Below, one piece after another: positions 16,821 through 25,183 of a DNA stretch of 64,000 bases. Every line of letters begins with the position of its first letter. The first letter of the stretch is position 1. The position numbers and the translations under genes were made by a program. The stretch lies in assembly GCF_046523945.1 (NCBI RefSeq), contig NZ_CP171363.1, positions 372,001 through 436,000 of the forward strand, in the 5' to 3' direction. The DNA is from Faucicola mancuniensis (lineage in GTDB: Bacteria > Pseudomonadota > Gammaproteobacteria > Pseudomonadales > Moraxellaceae). The notes beneath the pieces are model-generated. The model ran no database searches, was not told the DNA's origin, and saw only the letters and a program-made list of their open reading frames with translations.

Positions 16821-17723
16821 TTATAACAAATTTGCTTTTGCCAATGCGTCATCAATCGTTGGTTGATACTGGCTTGCGAGCCAAGTCAAAGGCAGGCGAA
16901 TACCTTGCTCAATACGTCCCATTTTGTGCAACGCATATTTGACAGGAATTGGGCTTGATTCAATAAATAAATCTTGGTGCAAATGTGCAATGCCTTGATT
17001 TAGGGCAACCGCTTGTTCAAATTCGCCTTTTAATGCATGGTTAAAAATTTGGCTCATCGCTTTTGGGGCGACATTTGCCGTAACCGAAATATTGCCTTTT
17101 GCTCCATATTTCATCAGCTCAATCGCTGTGGCATCATCACCTGATAGCACGCTCATACGACCGTTTAACGCTTCAATCAATCTTGCCCCACGAGCGACAT
17201 CACCTGTCGCATCTTTGATAGCGATGATGTTGTCAATATCTGCCAAACGCTCAACGGTTGCTTGTTGAATATCCACCACCGTTCGCCCCGGAACATTATA
17301 CAAAACTTGAGCAATATCCACCGCTTCGGCAATCGCTTTATAATGTTGGTATAAGCCTTCTTGGGTTGGTTTGTTATAATAAGGTGCGACCAGTAGCACC
17401 GCATCTGCCCCAGCTTTTTTGGCATATTCGGTCAGCTCAATCGCTTCTACCGTACTATTCGCCCCAGTCCCTGCAATCACAGGAATACGACCATTGACTT
17501 GTTTTACCGAAAACGCCATTACATCGGCGTGTTCTTGCATGGACAAAGTTGCCGATTCGCCTGTCGTGCCGACTGTAACTAAGACATCTGTGCCTTGTTC
17601 AATCTGCCAATCAATCAAATTTGCCAACGATTGCCAATCCACTTCGCCATCGCTGTGCATTGGCGTTACCAATGCGGTCATTGAACCTTGAAGTTTTTGT
17701 TGGATTTCTTGCATGGTTGTCAT
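16821..17723 (-). CDS. dapA: 4-hydroxy-tetrahydrodipicolinate synthase
   Basis: 300 residues. It condenses aspartate semialdehyde with pyruvate in the first committed step of lysine and diaminopimelate synthesis. The Schiff-base lysine is K170 in IAIKDATGD, the catalytic tyrosine is Y142 in LYNVPGRTVVD, and the TT pair is in VGTTGESATL (residues 53-54). ATG at 17723 is used, although the internal ATG three codons later is equally close to the family start. It is upstream of the bamC-like gene, with 35 bp between them. Confidence 0.96.
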   Translation of the reverse strand: MTTMQEIQQKLQGSMTALVTPMHSDGEVDWQSLANLIDWQIEQGTDVLVTVGTTGESATLSMQEHADVMAFSVKQVNGRIPVIAGTGANSTVEAIELTEYAKKAGADAVLLVAPYYNKPTQEGLYQHYKAIAEAVDIAQVLYNVPGRTVVDIQQATVERLADIDNIIAIKDATGDVARGARLIEALNGRMSVLSGDDATAIELMKYGAKGNISVTANVAPKAMSQIFNHALKGEFEQAVALNQGIAHLHQDLFIESSPIPVKYALHKMGRIEQGIRLPLTWLASQYQPTIDDALAKANLL

Positions 17724-17867
17724 AACAACACCTTTTTTGTTAAAAATTTTGTTGGGTTAGTTTATCACAAAATTTGGGTTACAATCACTATGCCAAATTA
17801 TTTTCTACATGATTTTTTACAAAATTACCAATTTTTGTTTTTTTTAATTTTAATAGTTCTAAATTTC

Positions 17868-19299
17868 ACGGAAAAATACGGAAATTTAAATTCAAGGATT
17901 AGCCTTTAAAGGGTTAATCATCTTTGGCGTACTACACACCACTATTGGGTCGTAATCAAACTTCCCAATTACTTTTCTTAAAATATTGTAAGCACCATTG
18001 ACATCAGCATTGATAAGTGTGTTATTGCTTGATTTAAAAAGCCCACGTTTGATGCGTTTGCCTTGATAATTGGCGTGTTTTTGAATTGGCTCGTTATCAA
18101 GAAAGCTACATTTACTTGTATAACTTTCTTCAGTAACAATCACATCAATGCCTTGTAATTTAGCTTTATACTGTACCATTTGTACCAATCTTGCAAAAGG
18201 CACACTGACAAAACTTTGATTGTTTCTTTTACCAATATTTATCCCTTGTTTCCAATCTTGATTATGACCGATAACAATTGTTGTTATCTTATTGGCAACT
18301 GCGTGGTTGATAAGATAATAGCTTGCTTTGTGTAAGTAATCATTAATCTGATTATTTCTTTTTAAAGATAATCTGTTTAATTGTTTGTTGATAAAAGAAA
18401 TTTGTGGCATGGTTTGGTTATTTTGTTTTGCAATATTAAATAATCTATCTTTTTGGCTTTGTAGTTTAGCTTTGATTTTATTAAAAAATTGATTAACAGA
18501 TTTTACCGTTTTACCTGTAACAATAAAAGGCGTATTGTTTGTATTGCTTACAGCTGTTAGAAGATTATTTAAACCTAAATCAACCGCTAAGTATCGCCCA
18601 TTGTTGGGTTTGAGTATTGGTTCATCTGTTTTATAAGTGATTTTGATGTCATAGCCATTAGCAATTTTAACGACTCTAACTTCTTGCAAATTATCATAAG
18701 TAACAATAGTTTTTAATTTACCCAAATCAAAAGACAAGGGCGTATCAAAATAGCTTGAAAGGGTTAAAATGCCTTTTTGTAAATCACGCTTAGAAATCGC
18801 TTGTTTGGTAAAAATAATATTGGCTCGCCCTTTGGTTTTGTCTAAATATTTTGGTAATTTAGGACGACCTAAAAATTTGGATTTATCTTTATGATAGGCT
18901 TTAATAACCGCCCAAAAAGACCTAAAGTTTTGGTAAACCTGTTTAATGACTTGCTGTGCAACTTTGGCAGGAATGGCTTTGTAATCTTGTTGTTTAGTTT
19001 TGGTTAATTGATTGATGAGATTGAAGGCGGTTGGTGTTTTATTATTGGTGATAACTGCTTGTCTATTGTGATAGGTTGCCACATTGAATAAGTTTTTGCA
19101 CAAAAACGCATAGTTATCAAGCATTTTGTAATGCTTGTGTGCCATCTTAATGCGGATTGTGTGGGTTAAGTACATGGTGGTTTATTTGTCCTGCAATTTC
19201 GGATATTTTGTATTTCATTCAATAATTGATGATTTGGTAATGATTATTTATCATGTCAAAATATGGAAATTTATACAAGTATTTTCCGTGTTTTTCCGT
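17868..19299 (-). mobile_element. Lone TnpB element with inverted terminal repeats
   Basis: A 17-bp sequence, ACGGAAAAATACGGAAA (17868-17884), appears inverted with one mismatch at 19283-19299 and brackets a single tnpB gene. Each copy itself repeats ACGGAAA. Each end also forms a hairpin: AAATTTC/GAAATTT at 17861-17887, and GGAAAT/ATTTTCC at 19265-19288. No transposase gene or recombinase gene is present. I infer that these repeats are the element ends. Classic IS200/IS605 members have subterminal hairpins but no such inverted repeats, so the boundaries need an empty site to confirm. Confidence 0.55.
17892..19175 (-). CDS. tnpB: TnpB-family RNA-guided nuclease with atypical active site
   Basis: 427 residues. 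The RuvC-I aspartate is D199 in YLAVDLGLNNLL, and the RuvC-III aspartate is in LINADVNGAYNI (D391). The usual RuvC-II glutamate (IVIE-LNV in common TnpBs) is absent: the matching segment reads TIVIGHNQDWKQ. Two glutamates lie further on in VTEESYTSKCSF (349-350) and could serve instead, as in TnpBs described as having a rearranged catalytic site. Of the four zinc-ribbon cysteines only one (Cys356) remains. TnpB with its omega RNA cuts DNA next to a short motif and helps its element persist. The frame is intact and lies between dapA and a metallophosphoesterase gene. Confidence 0.85.
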   Translation of the reverse strand: MYLTHTIRIKMAHKHYKMLDNYAFLCKNLFNVATYHNRQAVITNNKTPTAFNLINQLTKTKQQDYKAIPAKVAQQVIKQVYQNFRSFWAVIKAYHKDKSKFLGRPKLPKYLDKTKGRANIIFTKQAISKRDLQKGILTLSSYFDTPLSFDLGKLKTIVTYDNLQEVRVVKIANGYDIKITYKTDEPILKPNNGRYLAVDLGLNNLLTAVSNTNNTPFIVTGKTVKSVNQFFNKIKAKLQSQKDRLFNIAKQNNQTMPQISFINKQLNRLSLKRNNQINDYLHKASYYLINHAVANKITTIVIGHNQDWKQGINIGKRNNQSFVSVPFARLVQMVQYKAKLQGIDVIVTEESYTSKCSFLDNEPIQKHANYQGKRIKRGLFKSSNNTLINADVNGAYNILRKVIGKFDYDPIVVCSTPKMINPLKANP

Positions 19300-19312
19300 T
19301 ATTTAAATGAAG

Positions 19313-20431
19313 TTAAATTATACTTAACACATCAATTTGTGGCGGACAATTCAAGCGAAACGGTAAGCCAATCATGCCAATCCCTGTATTTATCCACACT
19401 TGGTAATTATTCGTGTTAAACGTTTTTTTCTTGATTTTTGTATTTTTTGTCAAATGATAATTGGCAATATAAAAACCCGACAAATAACGACTGCCTGTCA
19501 TCGCTTTGACCAATTTTGGGGTAACGCCTTTAACATTCATCTGACCGCCATGCGTCTGCCCTGCAATCACAAGGCAACGTTCATTTAAATGGGCAAGTAG
19601 CTGGGCGTTGCCTTGCAAATTTTTGATATCGTGGGTCAAAATAATACTAGGCTGTTGATTTTTGGCATTTTTTTCTAACAAGCGAGCCATCATCGCCCCA
19701 TTATCAGCACTCACGCCAAACAGTTGCACTTGGTCTAAATTTGCTGTGTGATTGTGCAAAATCTGCACGCCCAAAATCGGCAAAATATCGGTCAATTTAA
19801 CATTGCGAATGATATCAGGTTGATGTTTGCCTTGCTCAAAATCCGCTTGGCTCATCGTGGTAAAACACGGCTTGTTAATCGCTTTTACCATCATCATCTG
19901 ACCAACAATATCCGCCCCAGCGTGGTACAACCAATCGCCTGTAAACAGCACCGCATCAACGTCCAAACGGTTTAATTGTAATACCCAACGTTTGAGTGCA
20001 GAACGATGATGAAAAATACCAAAATGTATGTCGCCTAGTACGGCGATTTTTAACGGTTTTTTGTCCGTGTTATCAAAACTGTTGTTCTCAAGATTGTTGT
20101 TAAAATGATTATCAAGATTTTGATTTTTTTGTGTTAAATCAATCGTTTGATAACGAATACGTAAGCGATTTGGCTCAATCCAAACCATGTACAAATACAA
20201 CAAAGACAAGGCACTGATTAACCAAAAAAACGCATGATTGTCATTTAAAATTTGCCAATTCGTCCAAACAAGCAACCACAACGCCCAATAACGGCTGTAA
20301 TACACGACAAGCTGTAGCCAGACCACCACAAAATTTTGGCTAGGACTGGCTTTTAGGGTTTTTAGGCAAGCGTAAACCACCACAAAAGTGGCAATCACAT
20401 AGCCCAACGTCCCAAACCAATTTATCAACAT
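19313..20431 (-). CDS. Membrane-anchored metallophosphoesterase, partly degenerate motifs
   Basis: 372 residues. About four membrane segments occupy residues 1-90. The calcineurin-like domain starts near residue 125 (IAVLGDIHFGIFHH, then VLFTGDWLYHAG), like the YkuE/YaeI group of phosphoesterases. The usual GNHD motif is not found after AINKPCFTTMSQ. The later motif, usually GHTHGGQ, is AGQTHGGQ, with one metal-ligand histidine replaced by glutamine. THD in LTHDIKNL may stand for the intermediate histidine. Catalysis may therefore be altered or lost. The gene ends 14 bp from the lone TnpB element. Confidence 0.7.
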   Translation of the reverse strand: MLINWFGTLGYVIATFVVVYACLKTLKASPSQNFVVVWLQLVVYYSRYWALWLLVWTNWQILNDNHAFFWLISALSLLYLYMVWIEPNRLRIRYQTIDLTQKNQNLDNHFNNNLENNSFDNTDKKPLKIAVLGDIHFGIFHHRSALKRWVLQLNRLDVDAVLFTGDWLYHAGADIVGQMMMVKAINKPCFTTMSQADFEQGKHQPDIIRNVKLTDILPILGVQILHNHTANLDQVQLFGVSADNGAMMARLLEKNAKNQQPSIILTHDIKNLQGNAQLLAHLNERCLVIAGQTHGGQMNVKGVTPKLVKAMTGSRYLSGFYIANYHLTKNTKIKKKTFNTNNYQVWINTGIGMIGLPFRLNCPPQIDVLSII

Positions 20432-20585
20432 AGCCGACCTATCACAGTTTTGTGATGCAAAAAGGGAATATTATAAAACGATACGCCCTATTATGGCAAT
20501 GTTTTGTATAAAATCAAATGTTTTGGTCAATTTTTTTAAACCATTTGGCAAAAAATAAACAAACAAAAATCCAATAAATAAATGC

Positions 20586-22007
20586 TTATTCAATTCGCAA
20601 TCCCAAAATTTTTGGTTCGCCTTGTCGGATAAGTTGCACCGTTACCACGCCTTTTTTTGGCAAATTTTGGGCGGATTTGGCAAAATCTTGTACCGTTAGC
20701 ACGTCTTGATTATTCAGTTGCACGATGACATCACCTGCTTGAATCCCTGCACTGGCTGCCAATCCAAAAGGGTCTACCGCTGTGATAAGCACACCATTGA
20801 CACGCAAGGCTTGTTGTTCTTCAGCACTTAACGCTCTTAGGCGTAAGCCCAATTTGACAGGGTTTTCGCCATTGGCATGGGTGGTGTCTGATGTGGTATC
20901 GCTTGGGGCTTTGACAAGTGTGCCTTGTAGCGTTTGGTTTTTGCCATTTCGCAAAATTTGTAAACTAAAATTGTCATTGGGTTTTGCACGGCTGACCAAA
21001 TTGGTTAAATCTGCTGATATGGTGATAGTTTGGTTGTTAAAACTGAGTACCACATCGCCAGATTTTAGCCCTGCTTTTTGTGCTGGCGAATTGGGCGACA
21101 CACGAGCAATCAAAGCCCCAACAGGTTTGGCAAGTCCGTAAGCGTCCGCAAGATTACGGTCAATGTCCTGTGGAAATACACCCAAATACGCACGAGAAAC
21201 CGTCCCTGTCTGGCGGATTTGCTCATACACGTCCATCGCCACGTCCATCGGAATGGAAAACGACAAACCCATATATCCGCCCGTCCCCGTAAAAATACGA
21301 GAGTTTACGCCCACCACTTCGCCTTTTTGGTTAAACAAAGGACCACCAGAGTTACCCGGATTTAACGCCACATCGGTTTGGATAAAAGGCACGGTGGTGT
21401 CTTTGGAAAAACTGCGAGATTTGGCACTGACAATCCCTGCGGATGCTGAATAATCAAAGCCAAAAGGCGACCCAATCGCAAGCACAGATTCACCAACTTT
21501 GAGTTTTTCAGAATCGCCAACCGGCAACGCAGGAAAACCATTGCCAGCCACTTTTAGCACCGCCATATCGGTACGCTCATCACCACCGACTACCGTTGCG
21601 TCCAGTTCTTGTCGGTCATTTAGCGTTACGGTAACTTTGTCCGCCCCCTCAATCACATGATAATTGGTAAGCATATAGCCGTCATTGCTCACAAAAAAAG
21701 CCGTACCAAAACTGCTCTCAGTCACAGGTGGCAAGCTGTCTGGCACACGCTCACCCAAATAACGTCTGAGTAACAAAGCCATCTGAATCTGTGCCATCTC
21801 TTCGCTACTCATTTTTTTGGTAACATTGACACGAGCCACCGATGGGGCGACCTGCTCCACCAAATTAGAAAAATCCGCCACTTCCACCTTTGCCAAAGCC
21901 ATTGTCGGCAACATCGCTGTGGACAACGTCAAGACAGGCGTTAAACACAAAGCCATCGCAAGGCTGATATGGGACAACGATTTATTTTTGATAAAATAGT
22001 TACGCAT
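20586..22007 (-). CDS. mucD: Periplasmic serine protease, DegP/MucD type
   Basis: 473 residues with a signal peptide (cleavage near MALA-KVEV, ~residue 39), a trypsin-like domain and two PDZ domains. The catalytic triad is visible: H117 in LTNYHVIEGADK, D147 in ERTDMAVLK and S220 in NPGNSGGPL. The PDZ domains start near residues 290 (AYLGVFPQDI) and 390 (KLGLRLRAL). DegP/MucD proteins degrade or refold damaged envelope proteins, and in Pseudomonas MucD restrains the AlgU response. The gene lies downstream of tmk on the same strand with 105 bp between. Confidence 0.92.
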   Translation of the reverse strand: MRNYFIKNKSLSHISLAMALCLTPVLTLSTAMLPTMALAKVEVADFSNLVEQVAPSVARVNVTKKMSSEEMAQIQMALLLRRYLGERVPDSLPPVTESSFGTAFFVSNDGYMLTNYHVIEGADKVTVTLNDRQELDATVVGGDERTDMAVLKVAGNGFPALPVGDSEKLKVGESVLAIGSPFGFDYSASAGIVSAKSRSFSKDTTVPFIQTDVALNPGNSGGPLFNQKGEVVGVNSRIFTGTGGYMGLSFSIPMDVAMDVYEQIRQTGTVSRAYLGVFPQDIDRNLADAYGLAKPVGALIARVSPNSPAQKAGLKSGDVVLSFNNQTITISADLTNLVSRAKPNDNFSLQILRNGKNQTLQGTLVKAPSDTTSDTTHANGENPVKLGLRLRALSAEEQQALRVNGVLITAVDPFGLAASAGIQAGDVIVQLNNQDVLTVQDFAKSAQNLPKKGVVTVQLIRQGEPKILGLRIE

Positions 22008-22112
22008 GATTTTTCCTTATTTTTGTTAACATTTTGGTAAAAATAGCTTATCATAAATCAAATAATTGTCTAAAACATTACAATTTTTTATGATTTGGTA
22101 ATTTTGGCAAAA

Positions 22113-22733
22113 TTATGCTAATTGTTTTAACACTCGCTGTAGCACATCATCAGGCGAACCATCAGCACAAACCTGTTTAAAACGCTGTGGCGACTGCTGA
22201 TGAATAAATTGATAACCTTGATAAATCCGTTCAAAAAATTCAATATCTTGTTGTTCAAAACGATCTAATTCACCCCGTTTTTTAGCACGTATCATACCAT
22301 CCACCACAGGCAAATCCAGCCAAATCGTGATATCAGGCAGTTTTGGCACAAAATTATCAATTAACATTTGTACTTTTTGAACCGCTTGTTCATCACCAAA
22401 ACCACGCCCAAAGCCTTGATACGCCATGCTTGAGTCAATATAACGGTCGCAAAGCACCCATTTGCCTTGGGCTAAGGCGGGCAAAATGGTATTTTGTAAG
22501 TGGTCTATCCGCCCTGCAAACATCAACAACAGTTCGCTTTCGTCCGCCATTTGGGCGTTGTTTTTTAACAAAATACTGCGTAATTCTTCGGCAAAAGGAC
22601 TGCCCCCAGGCTCTCGTGTGGTGATAACGTCAATGCCTTGTGCAGTTAAATGCTTGGCAAGGTTTTGGATTAACGTACTTTTGCCAACGCCTTCTGTACC
22701 TTCAAAGGTGATAAATTTTGCTGTGTTATTCAT
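22113..22733 (-). CDS. tmk: Thymidylate kinase
   Basis: 206 residues from the ATG at 22733. It phosphorylates dTMP to dTDP. The P-loop is FEGTEGVGKSTL near residues 9-20, the DR(Y) motif is VLCDRYIDSSMAYQGFGRG, and the lid region is AKKRGELDRFE. mltG-tmk is a common operon order. Here the pair is separated by the remains of a vapBC module and an IS607 element. The start codon overlaps the stop of the vapC remnant (ATGA overlap), so tmk was probably translated in coupling with it. The IS607 element now separates tmk from the mltG promoter. Confidence 0.95.
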   Translation of the reverse strand: MNNTAKFITFEGTEGVGKSTLIQNLAKHLTAQGIDVITTREPGGSPFAEELRSILLKNNAQMADESELLLMFAGRIDHLQNTILPALAQGKWVLCDRYIDSSMAYQGFGRGFGDEQAVQKVQMLIDNFVPKLPDITIWLDLPVVDGMIRAKKRGELDRFEQQDIEFFERIYQGYQFIHQQSPQRFKQVCADGSPDDVLQRVLKQLA

Positions 22734-22905
22734 GTCCAATCTTCCAAATATAAACCATTGATTTTACTAAGATGTTTTGTATTATGCGTTGCCACGCCCA
22801 TGTCATTTACCATCGCAATACTGGCAATTAATAAATCCATATCATCAACAACTAGCCCCTCAAAAAAAACGACATGGTATCGGTGTCAATTAACATTTTT
22901 GTCAT
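22730..22905 (-). pseudogene. vapC: vapC toxin remnant (PIN domain with internal deletion)
   Basis: The reading begins MTKMLIDTDTMSFF at ATG 22905, which carries the first PIN aspartate (LIDTDT), and stops within 18 codons after a run of eight T's. A second frame then gives the PIN C-terminus, DDMDLLIASIAMVNDMGV, then ATHNTKHLSKINGLYLEDW. About 60-80 central residues are absent. The start overlaps the vapB stop (ATGA) and the stop overlaps tmk, so the pair was embedded in the mltG-tmk operon. The toxin is inactive as it stands. Confidence 0.8.
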
Positions 22906-23159
22906 TCATCAACTCGCTTAGATTGTTGTCGGCGTTTTTCAATACTTTCTACCGAAAAAACATCTTCGTCCAAATCTTGCCAACTGCCTGAAAATGCCAA
23001 AATTTCTTCAATATTTTTATCATGGCTTATTGTTTCTTTTAGATGGTTATTATCTTTAGTGGGCTTTGGTGGGATTTTTTTTGTATTCAACAATGTTAAA
23101 CGAAAGCCTTGTTGCGTTTGGTCTAACGCAAGTTCACTGCCAACACCAATCCGTTCCGA
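22902..23159 (-). pseudogene. vapB: vapB antitoxin, C-terminal part cut by IS607
   Basis: From the right end of the IS607 element the frame reads SERIGVGSELALDQTQQGF, then RLTLLNTKK, continuing through an acidic tail to SKRVDE. There is a TTG at 23093, but homologous coding sequence clearly continues upstream to the element boundary at ~23159. The N-terminal half lies on the other side of the element at 25093-25182. Joined, the two give a ~113-residue AbrB-fold antitoxin without frame loss. Confidence 0.8.
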
Positions 23160-23292
23160 AAAACCTATCCAAATCTACCTATAGGTAAATTTAGCGTTTT
23201 CTTCCTACTTCAACGTTGTTTGCTCTTGTCATTTGACTTAAGACTTACATCAACTCCATAAGCTGACACGGTGGAACTCACCGCCAAAAATA
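23160..23292 (-). ncRNA. Putative omega (reRNA) scaffold at the IS607 right end
   Basis: The stretch after the tnpB stop is strongly shared with the tail of the second IS607-type element (62656-62762): TATGGAGTTGATGTAAGTC, then AAACAACG, TGAAGTAGGAA and AAACGCTA in the same order. A hairpin follows each tnpB stop with different sequences but similar placement (CGGTG-AGTTC-CACCG here; GGGTAG-GTT-CTATCC there). TnpB omega RNAs come from this position, ending at the element boundary with the guide beyond it. The guide here would be vapB sequence. Expression is not shown. Confidence 0.5.
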
Positions 23293-24450
23293 TTAGATTG
23301 TTAAAACCTTAGTTGCATGATTTAAAATATTAATGCTCGCATTCACATCACGGTCATGGCTTGTCTTGCAGTTAGGGCAAGTCCAATTTCTCATTGCTAA
23401 CGTTAAATCCGCTTTACCCATGATAAAACCACAACATGAACAGGTTTTACTTGAGGGATAAAATCTATCTAATTCTTTCACTGTTTTGCCCCATTGGTTC
23501 GCTTTATAAATCAGTTGCCTTTTAAATTCGTAAAAACCCAAATCATTAATCGCACGGCTAAGTTTTTTATTCTTTACCATGCCTTTTACATTTAGGTTTT
23601 CAATACAAATGCTGTCAAATCGTTTTACCAAATTTGATGTTAATTTGTGCAAAAAGTCTTTACGAATACAACTGATTTTAAAGTGTAGCCGTGATAGCTT
23701 GGTTTTCGCCTTTTCACGGTTTTTAGAGCCTTTTTGTTTTCTTGATAAGCATTTGCTTGCTTTTTTAAGTTTGTTTAGATAGCGTTTTAATGGCTTGGGG
23801 GCTTGTACTTTTTCGCCATTGGATAAAGTTGCAAGGTCTGTAATGCCTAAATCAATACCAACTTGTTTGTCTGTTTTGGGTTGTGGTTTGACAATATCGT
23901 TTAATTCAACGGCAACCGATACAAACCATTTACCGCCTTGTTTAAAGATTTTGGCGGATAGGGTTTTGCCTGTGTGTCGCAGTTTTTCACACATTTTAAC
24001 CCAGCCTAAATTAGGGATTTTTATGCGTTTGCCGTCTATTCTAAATTGGTCGTTGGATAGGCTAAATCTGTCATTTACGCCTTTTTTTCTAAATTGTGGG
24101 TATTTGCTTTCACCTTTAAAAAAGCGTTTGAATGCGTCTCCTAGTTGTATGATGGCAAGTTGTGGGCTACATTTGGTTACTTCGAGCATAAAGGGGAATT
24201 GTTGTCTTTTTATGCTATTTAGTTGTTTTCTAAGTTTGCCTTGTGATGGTTTGTTAAGTTTGGTTTCATCAATTTCTATGCCATTTTTCAAGCATTCATC
24301 ACGATAAGTTTTATCGGCTTGGTATTGTTTTTGCCAATTATCTAACGCCCAATTATAGGCGAGACGAGCTACACCGCAAGCCTTTGCAAAGTAAGTTGCT
24401 TGTTTATTCGTTGGGTCTAGGGCGATGATGTGTCCACGTATTAGGGTCAT
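23293..24450 (-). CDS. tnpB: IS607-type TnpB RNA-guided nuclease
   Basis: 385 residues with all active-site parts intact. D200 is in VGIDLGITDLATL, E284 in ICIENLNVKGM and D368 in HDRDVNASINIL. The zinc ribbon has CxxC pairs C337/C340 (TCSCCGF) and C358/C361 (TCPNCKT). The N-terminal helix-turn-helix part carries FAKACGVARLAYNWAL. Its start overlaps the tnpA end by 4 bp. TnpB is not needed for transposition; with its RNA it cleaves the empty donor site and so favours retention of the element. Confidence 0.93.
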   Translation of the reverse strand: MTLIRGHIIALDPTNKQATYFAKACGVARLAYNWALDNWQKQYQADKTYRDECLKNGIEIDETKLNKPSQGKLRKQLNSIKRQQFPFMLEVTKCSPQLAIIQLGDAFKRFFKGESKYPQFRKKGVNDRFSLSNDQFRIDGKRIKIPNLGWVKMCEKLRHTGKTLSAKIFKQGGKWFVSVAVELNDIVKPQPKTDKQVGIDLGITDLATLSNGEKVQAPKPLKRYLNKLKKASKCLSRKQKGSKNREKAKTKLSRLHFKISCIRKDFLHKLTSNLVKRFDSICIENLNVKGMVKNKKLSRAINDLGFYEFKRQLIYKANQWGKTVKELDRFYPSSKTCSCCGFIMGKADLTLAMRNWTCPNCKTSHDRDVNASINILNHATKVLTI

Positions 24451-25061
24451 TCTAGCACTACCTTAACAGCTTCAAGCAGTTTTTTGTTTTTCTTAGAGCG
24501 TGAGCCGTATAATCTTGCACTAAAGACGGTAATAATTTCTAGGACGTCTTGGGCGAGTTCTTCTTCAAAGGATAGGTTTTCGCCTTGATTGATGATGATG
24601 ACTTCAACGTTTCTAGCTTCACAAATGGCAAATACAAGTTCCGCTCCAAAACGTAATAATCGGTCTTTATGGGTTAATACCAACCTTCCAATTTCATTGT
24701 TTAGTATGCCGTCAAGTAGTTGTTTTAGCCCTTTTTTGTGGTAGTTCATACCAGAGCCTAAGTCATTGATAATCTCATAAGTCCAGCCTTGTTTGGCACA
24801 GTATAGTTCTAATATTTGGATTTGGCGTTCTAGGTCGTCTTTTTGGTCGTGGCTTGATACACGAGCGTAGGCAACTGTTTTACGGTCTTTGTTGCCTATG
24901 CCGTGTAGTAGGTTGGGATTGATTTTACTAATATCGTAACGCCTGTGTCCTTTTGGGGTTCTTTGGGCAACAAGTACACCGCTTTCGTCCCATCTGCGTA
25001 ATGTTGAGATAGACACACCTAGTTGTTTTGATGCTTCGTTGATACTAATTAATCTGTTCAT
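24447..25061 (-). CDS. tnpA: IS607-family serine recombinase TnpA
   Basis: 204 residues. An N-terminal MerR-like helix-turn-helix (SINEASKQLGVSISTLRRWD, residues 6-25) is followed by a serine-recombinase catalytic domain with the nucleophile S69 in YARVSSHDQKDD. LVLTHKDRLLRFG is the usual second motif. The order, DNA-binding domain first, is diagnostic of IS607 rather than of resolvases. It is apparently intact. It moves the element with little target specificity. Confidence 0.94.
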   Translation of the reverse strand: MNRLISINEASKQLGVSISTLRRWDESGVLVAQRTPKGHRRYDISKINPNLLHGIGNKDRKTVAYARVSSHDQKDDLERQIQILELYCAKQGWTYEIINDLGSGMNYHKKGLKQLLDGILNNEIGRLVLTHKDRLLRFGAELVFAICEARNVEVIIINQGENLSFEEELAQDVLEIITVFSARLYGSRSKKNKKLLEAVKVVLE

Positions 25062-25092
25062 TTGGATATTATAAAGTAGATTTAGTTAGTTT

Positions 25093-25182
25093 TCAAGAAA
25101 CAGTTTCAAGCCCCATTTTTTCCAAAAAATAAGGCGGTAATTGGATAAATCCACTGGGTAAAACGGTTACATTGGTAATCAT
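25093..25182 (-). pseudogene. vapB: vapB antitoxin, N-terminal part cut by IS607
   Basis: ATG 25182 opens MITNVTVLPSGFIQLPPYF, then LEKMGLETVS, an AbrB-type beta-hairpin start, and stops at the element end. It begins one base after the mltG stop codon (TAG-T-ATG), so the antitoxin was translated directly behind mltG. It continues across the IS607 at 23159. Confidence 0.8.
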
Positions 25183-25183
25183 A

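Larger units (their letters stand above)
23159..25093 (-). mobile_element. IS607-family element inserted in vapB
   Basis: It holds overlapping tnpA (serine recombinase) and tnpB genes. The ends are related in inverted orientation: AAAACCTATCCAAATCTACC at the right end (from 23160) and AAAACTAACTAAATCTACTT at the left end (read inward from 25093). There is no long target duplication, as expected for IS607. The host gene vapB is split cleanly, and removing the element restores one open frame, which fixes the boundaries to within a few bases. Confidence 0.85.
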
